Made by a program: the position numbers and the translations under genes. The notes below the pieces were generated by a model. The model did no database searches and was not told the DNA's origin. It was given only the letters and a program-made list of their open reading frames with translations. 12,061 nucleotides of DNA from Zelonia costaricensis (taxonomy: Eukaryota > Euglenozoa > Kinetoplastea > Trypanosomatida > Trypanosomatidae). The DNA is taken from the NCBI GenBank assembly GCA_030849075.1, contig JASAOO010002874.1:1-12061 (forward strand), given 5' to 3'. Shown here in pieces: positions 1 through 6,500 of this stretch; within the stretch, counting starts at the first letter, position 1; each line of letters begins with the position of its first letter.

Positions 1-25
1 TCTCCCTTCCCCTGTCCTCTCTCAG
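1..25 (+). promoter_or_regulatory. Possible distal polypyrimidine tract and AG splice acceptor
   Basis: Positions 1-22 are almost entirely C and T, and an AG follows at 24-25. This resembles a trypanosomatid trans-splice acceptor. If used for the giant GCP mRNA it would give a leader of about 555 bases. The tract at 479-500 is closer to the start codon and is preferred, so this could be a minor site or unused. Confidence 0.25.
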
Positions 26-478
26 GGTTTCCAACGCGTCGACACGAGAAAAGGTGCACGCGACGTCTCGGGCGCCTCACAGTTGTCCGTCACCCACCCA
101 CTCACTCACTCACACTCCTCCCCCCCCCTTGCGCTGACTGCGCTTTCAAAAAGGGAAGCGTCGACGTGCAGCAAGCGGGACGTGCCGGTGCCGAAGCTGG
201 TAGTCGAAGGGCTGTCAGCAACGTACTTGCATGACGAGGTGAGGCCAAGGCACCCCGACTGCGGCCTCTCTTCCGTTTTCCATTTACTTGCACACAACAC
301 GCCACGCAGTACCTTCGTGCGGCAGAGCACCCCGTGCGAAGCTGCAGATACACACACATAGACACACAGACGCATCACCGCTGCTTTGTCGGTGGCGGCA
401 TAGACGACACGACACGATAGAACCACGACGCTGACGTGCAGGCGTTTGTGTTCGTCGCACCCGCGAACTTTCATCGGA

Positions 479-522
479 CTTTTCCTTCTCTCCCTTTGCT
501 GAACCTTGTGTCGGCACCTGAG
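479..522 (+). promoter_or_regulatory. Candidate trans-splice acceptor of the giant GCP mRNA
   Basis: A pyrimidine tract of 22 bases with a single G lies at 479-500, and the first AG after it is at 521-522. In trypanosomatids the spliced leader is usually joined at the first AG after such a tract. Use of this AG would leave a short leader of 58 bases, including the CA repeat at 551-572, before the ATG at 581. A second AG lies directly against the ATG (579-580) but follows a CA repeat instead of a pyrimidine tract. Assignment is by pattern only. Confidence 0.5.
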
Positions 523-550
523 AGCTCGAAGCTGGAGCGCGCACAAACAA

Positions 551-572
551 ACACACACACACACACACACAC
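551..572 (+). repeat. (AC)11 microsatellite just before the GCP start codon
   Basis: Eleven uninterrupted AC units end nine bases before the ATG at 581. If the acceptor at 521-522 is used, the repeat makes up much of the 5' UTR. Its length probably varies between strains. Read in frame with the gene it would encode alternating Thr-His, with no in-frame ATG ahead of 581, so I treat it as untranslated. Confidence 0.85.
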
Positions 573-580
573 GCATCCAG

Positions 581-3500
581 ATGGACGGTGACGTACTCAC
601 AGCGGCGTCGGCGTCCTTGTCGGGTCGCGTGCGTGGCGACGGGGGCGCAGCGGGGCGTCAAGGGCGCTCACAACCGTCCCCACCACGCCCCTCGGCAGCT
701 GCAGCGACCCCCACCTCTGCGGCCGCGCGCCAGGCACGGAAGCCCCTGTCAGCCCTCAGCGCAGCTGCAACGTCTCACACGCCAGAGACCCTCCTCGCGC
801 GCTCGCGAGTGACAGGGCCATGTCGCAGTCCGGTCAGCACTCTTGACCTTGTCACCGCGCTGCCGCTGCTCCTCTCGCTGGACCGGTCGCACTACACCGC
901 CACGTTGAACCGGGCTCAAGAGGGCATCGCCGACGCAGTCCCGAGCACGCGCCAGACCCCCTCACTGGGTGCCGCTACATCGCCCAGCGACGACGCTGCG
1001 ACGATCGCGGTGCGCGCCGTCCTACACGCACGTAGCACCCCCGCGTGGCAGGCGCAGCGCCGGCGCATGCGGCGCTGCGCTCTCGACGCCCTTTTCCGCT
1101 CCAGCCACGCCGCCCGCATCGCGCAGCGTCAAGAGCGCGGGTGCGGCGACGGCGTGCGAGCTTCGGTGGCTGCGCTGCTGCAGCACACCCGCGCCGTCCT
1201 CATGGATGTCTCCCCGACGCAGGTGCACATGCTGAATCTCTTCACGGCTCCCATTCTTGCACGTGGTGCTGAGAGTGGCGATGCTGCTGCGGCAGAAGTT
1301 GCACAAACCACGATGGAGAAGATGCACGTCGTCGAGCACGTCGCTGCGCGCGATCAAGCGGACGGCAACGGCGGCGGTGGCGGCTCAGCTTCCATCTCGA
1401 CGGCTGCGACCAGCGAGCTGAACAAGCTCGCCGTGCCACTCCGCGGCATCATGAAGACGACGGGGTCGGTCTCGGTTTCCGCGGCGGGGCCGCCGCGCTT
1501 CGGCATGCACGACGACGCCGAAACCTCGATGCCCGGTGACGGCGCCCGTAGCGAAAGTGCGACGGTGGCGGAGGAGCTGCTGTACATCATCCTTCGCACC
1601 AGCATCGCGGCGAACACACCACGTCGCCCGCAAGGCGGCTGCACGGCCGGCGACGACGGCAACGAAAGCGTCGGCACAACGCCGTCTGTGCTGGCCACGG
1701 GGCTCTGCACGCCTCCGCTGCAGCGGGCAGCGGGTTGGGCGGGGGTACAGCCGCCACCACGCACCTCTTCTTCCACCACAACCACGAGCACCGCGAGGAG
1801 CTCCGGGCTGAACAGCCTCGTGCGCAAGAAGCCGCGGCTGGACGGCGCCGATGACGCGGAGGGGGAGGATGAAGTAGCAGGGCGCTGCGACAGCGGACAA
1901 GAGGTCGCGGCCCTGCACCGCGGCGGCGTGCCGTCCATCACGCGCCAGTACGCTGGGGCTGGTGAGCGGGTCTCGCAGCTGCCGTACGAGCCGCGGTGCT
2001 GGCTCGCCCCGTCGATGGTCGCACTCGTGGAGCAGTCGCAGGCACTGCGGCGGCAGCAGCGCTGGACGTGCGACCTCGACCCCGTCATCGAGGCCACGGT
2101 GGCGGGCGAGGAGGGGCCGTTCAGTGGCGGCGGCCGCCGCAGCGGTGCTGCTCTCACTGGTGGAGTTGCAGCTTCGGACGGGGCTGTCGCCACGGCGCTG
2201 CTGGGCGGGGTGCGCAGTGCGTGGGCCGCCGCGCCGGGCTTGGCGGACAGCGAGGAGGACGCGGCGGCGCTGGCGGCACTCGTGCACAGCAGCGGGCTGC
2301 CATTTGACACGGCCGCGCTGGTCGCTGACCAGCGCGTCGCCGCTCCCGCCACGGGTGCACCCGTGCGCGGCAGCGGCCCGCACGCAGGGGCGCATCACTG
2401 GGGTGCCGGCGTGTTGGACGGCGCACCCGATGTAGAAGCGCTTTTTCTGCACGTTCCTCCGCAGTCGTGCAGTGCGCAGCCCAAGGCGACCAGCGCGGCG
2501 ACACCGCCGACGTCGCCGTCGCCGGGGAGCGCGGCGGACGTGGCCGCTGCTGCCGTAGTGCCCGCGTGTCGCATTCCCTTCGTAAGCTGCCAACCACTGT
2601 ACACCGTCGCTGTCTACGCGCAGGTGCACCTCGCGCTGCACCGCTGCACCGCTGGTCTCCTTGACCCGTATGGACTGACGGAGTTCGAATGCCGCGCTGG
2701 CGCAGACCTCCCAGCCGTGCGCGTGCGTGCGGAGTTCTACGTGGCAGTGGCACGACTCCGCGTGGACGCCGGTGTGTACGACCTGTCCCGTGCCGCCTCC
2801 ACGAGCGGCGCCCCCGTCCCACGGAGTGGCCTGACCGCGCTGCTGGAGTGGGGCTGTCGGTACGGCACGCTGCTGCTGCGCCTGCGGCGGTTGTGCGACG
2901 TGGCCGACAGCGCGGCTTTACGTGGCACCCTCGGCAGCTACGGCCGGTGTGCCATGAGCACTCTGCGCGTGCTGCTCTCGCTCCTGCAGCGGCAACTCGG
3001 CGAGCTCGGCGAGCGCCGTGGCGGCCCGCACCGGCTCGGCTTCGACGAGCTGCTCACGGCACACCAGCGGCTGCAGCGCGCGGTGGAGGAGGTGGAGGTG
3101 CTCGCGGACTTCTTTTTTGTCCCCGCCGCTGTGGATGCCAGTCCCGACGCGTCGTGGGATCCGGTGCGAGTCCTGCAGCGGCACTGCACCTCGGCGCTGC
3201 TGCTCTCTCGCCTGTACGAGCGCTTTAGCGCGCGGCACATCAATGCGCTCGGCGAGCACGGCGGTGTCGCCGCCCGCTACCTCGACCTACAGCGGGAGCG
3301 GTTCGCGGAGGTGCTTGACATGCTGGGCGACAAGTCGAGGCATTGGACACTCGACGATGAGGAGCTGCTGCGTGCACGCGGAGTCGCCACCGACGCGAGT
3401 GCCATCGACGAGGGTGACGAAGGCCGCGACGCGTGGGAGACACAGCGCACGGAGCTGCTCAGCCACCCAATCGACGTGGTGGGGCTGCTGCTGCGTGCCA

Positions 3501-6500
3501 CGTTGCGCCCGCTTAACACGATGCTGCACCGCTGGCTCACGGCGGGCGAGCTGGCGGACCCGTACGACGAGTTCTTCGTTGTGCCCTCGCACGGACGCAC
3601 GCACAGCGGCTTCCGCCTGGACACGTCCCCGCAGCGCCTGCCTGTCTTTCTCTCTGTCGCTGCCGCCTGCGACCTAGTGCACGCCGGCGTGAGTCTGCGC
3701 GTGCTGCGCGCTGCCGCCACGCACGTGGTGCTGAGTGCGCAGAAGGACGCCCGCCGGCTTGAGGGGCTGGCCGAGCTGCACGAGGCAGCCGCGGAGGAGT
3801 TCGCGGCGGAGCTGCTTGACACGCAGACCCTCCAGAGCGCGATCGAAGGCTTCATTGAGCGGCTCGTGCGCGGCGCACCGACCGCGGCCGCGGTTGCGGC
3901 GATGGGTCAGACAGCGCCGCACGGGGGCGGCGCAGGTGGTGCGCGTGGTGGCGAAGGCGACGACACTGCAGACGCCCCGGCGCCGCTTCCACTGCCGCCG
4001 CGCGTGGACGTGCTGTCGGCGTACGGGGCGATTAGCTGGTGGCGGGCGCACTACCAGGCGTGCACGCACGTGCTGCTCGAGGCGGTCGAGGAGGCAGCAC
4101 ACGCCACAGACGACGACACCGACGCCGATCACGACGACGGAAGCCACCGCGGCGCCACGAAGACGCGAGACGCGACGGCGGCGGCAGCCACGTCGAGTTT
4201 ATTCTCTCCGTGGGCTCAAGTGGATGAGGAGCAGGCTGCGGCGGATGCGGCGGCGACGGCTGCAGCCGCAGGCGCGGCCAATCCGCCCACGTCGACGCCG
4301 GGGGACGAGGAGGACGCAAGCAGTGGCCATGCCACCGACGCGTCTGACACGCGACTTCCGGCCACGGCGGCCGGTGGTGGCACGCCCACCACTGCAGCAG
4401 CAGCAGCAGCAGCAGCAACAACGTCAGCCAACGAAGGGAGCGTAACCGGCGCCCGCGCTCCCACGGCCGCCCTTGCGGTGCCGGATGCCGACGGAGGCGG
4501 GGCGGCGGCAGCAGAGCCCAGCACCGCGAGTGAGTCGGCGCCGTACATCACGGTGTTCATGAACTCCGACGACGATGAGGGCCCCACCGCTGGCGCCACA
4601 GCTGGTGCCGCCATCGATCAGGACAACGGCGCCGCATCGGCGCCGCCGTCGCCCACCACTTCCGTCCCCTCCGCACCGGCCTCGAGCTCCGCAGCGACAA
4701 GCGTGCTAGGTCTGCGCCGCCTAGCCGGCTCGCGCTTCTCTATGGGCACGACGGTGACGTCCTCCACCGCCTCCTCGCGCGGCACCCTCGCCCTGTACGG
4801 CGCCATCACGGAGGAGCTACGGCAGGTGTCCCTGCTGGAGCAGCAGACAGAGGCCCAGCTCGACAAGTCCCGCCACGCCCTCCGCGCGGAGTTCGACACC
4901 CAGCTCTGGCGCCGTCGCCGCGCGGAGCGGCTCGGGGAGTGGCGTGCCGAGCGGCTGGCGTTACGCCTGCGGCGTGTGCGTGCGATGGAGGGCCTCGTGG
5001 GGGAACTCCGCGAGCTGCACGGGATCGGTAGCGCCGGCGACGCAGCAGCAGCAGCAGCCAGCGCGGCACGCGCCGAAGAGGACGGCGCGACAGGCCGAGG
5101 AACTGTTGTCGTTCCGCTGCGCCACCTCCCTCCGCCGCGCGCCGCCCCACCAGTGATTCTCTACGCCGTTGCCGACGACGAGCTCGACGGCAGCGGCGAC
5201 ACAGGCGCAGGGGGCGGAGGAGGGCCAGAGGGGCGTCGCGGCAGCCGCACGGCACTGACGGCCCGCTCGCGCCGCCCCAGCTTCGCCGCGAACCTCACCT
5301 TTGTGGAGGCCGCGACCGGCTCGACCGGGCCGACTGCACCGCGCCGGCGGTCGTCTGCTGCAACCATCTTCCCCACGGCGGCGGCTGGGCTGCTGCCCGC
5401 GCTGCTCTTGCCGGCAGTGCAGCGCTCGCACTCGGCGTCGGTGTCGGCGCGGCGCCCGGGTAGGCGTGCTTCCGCCCCTAACCTCAGTGGGCCACTTGAC
5501 GCCGACTGGCCGCGCGGCACTGGCTCCCCACCGTCCCCGTCGGCGCGGCCGGCTGTGCGGGTGCCCAGGTCCGCCACGGTCACCTCCATCGACTCGCACA
5601 CGGCCCCCTTGCTGTTGGCCCCGACACGCGCGGAAGGTCTGACGACGATCTGCCAGCTGCGCGACGTCGCCCCAGGTGCCCTGACCGCGCTGGGTCACAA
5701 CCGTGCCGCTGCAGCCCAGGCATCTCGTGGTGCAGAGGCCGTTGCCTCCTCACTACGCAGGGGTGCGCCGCCTTCCCTGGAGCTCGCGCCGTCGCTGCCG
5801 TCGTCCTCGCTCGTGCCGCCGCAGGGGTGCGCCGGCCACGCCGAAGAGGAGGCGCCGGCTGAGCGCGCGAACGCCACAGCTGCTGCCACCGCCGCACGGT
5901 CGTCAGCGGGGGTGGTGCGGCGCGATGCGCTCGGGTACGCCCATCCGGACGCAATCTACCGCGTGGCGGACATCAACGACGAGGACTTTCTGCTAGAGCG
6001 CACCGGGCCGAGGCGCTACGCGCGCCGTGAGGCGGAGGCGGCGGCGCTGGCGCGGCTCGAAGAGGGCCAGGCCCAGCTGGCCGCGTGCACCGTGGACTCC
6101 CCACGGTACGTGCGCGACATCGCGGCCGCAGCGGCGGTGGCCTCGCTGGGACGCGGCGTGCCCGCTACCGCCGCCCCCTCCACGGCCGCCGCTGAGAGTT
6201 TGCAAAGTGCACGGCCAGCGGCGTCGCGCTCGCCGTGTGAGACGGCGTCGGCAGACAGCAGAGAGTCGTCCTTGCTCGGCGCCGAGGAGGACGCGGGCAT
6301 CGCGGCGCATGCGCGGCAACGCGTCTACCTCAGCGACCCCCTCGCCGCCGCGTGGCAGCGCGACGACCCGCTCTGGGGCGACGCTCGCGGCGGGGCTGCG
6401 CTAGGCCATGATACGGAGCAGGACTGCACGGCGGCGCTATGGCGGTGGTCAGCCGCCGAGGCACACCGGTGGTACTTCGACGGCGACGTCACACTGCCGC

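Larger units (their letters stand above)
1..580. other. Intergenic spacer upstream of the giant GCP gene
   Basis: No convincing gene is visible. The stretch starts with a pyrimidine tract (1-23) ending in CAG at 23-25, has a second C/T-rich run around 106-130, a CA-rich patch at about 348-369, and a third pyrimidine tract at 479-500. Open frames on both strands are short, low in complexity and dominated by repeats read as Thr-His or Cys-Val. Only one ATG occurs on the + strand before 581, at 231, and it opens a three-codon frame (stop TGA). That supports use of the ATG at 581 even if the mRNA leader is long. The left part is probably 3' UTR or spacer of a gene outside the window; this is inference from normal trypanosomatid gene layout. 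Confidence 0.7.

Noticed and set aside
83..361. A 92-codon + strand frame in the first spacer
   Set aside because: No ATG start, low complexity, no recognisable domain, and it ends in CA repeat sequence.
506..580. An in-frame extension of the giant GCP upstream of the ATG, starting at TTG 506
   Set aside because: It begins at a non-ATG codon, reads through the AC repeat as Thr-His, and lies in the likely 5' UTR. ATG 581 is the first in-frame ATG.
1354..2641. Long antisense open frames (332 and 418 codons) on the minus strand
   Set aside because: They lie opposite the GCP gene in very GC-rich sequence, where stop codons are rare on all frames. Their products are Arg/Ala/Pro-rich without domains.
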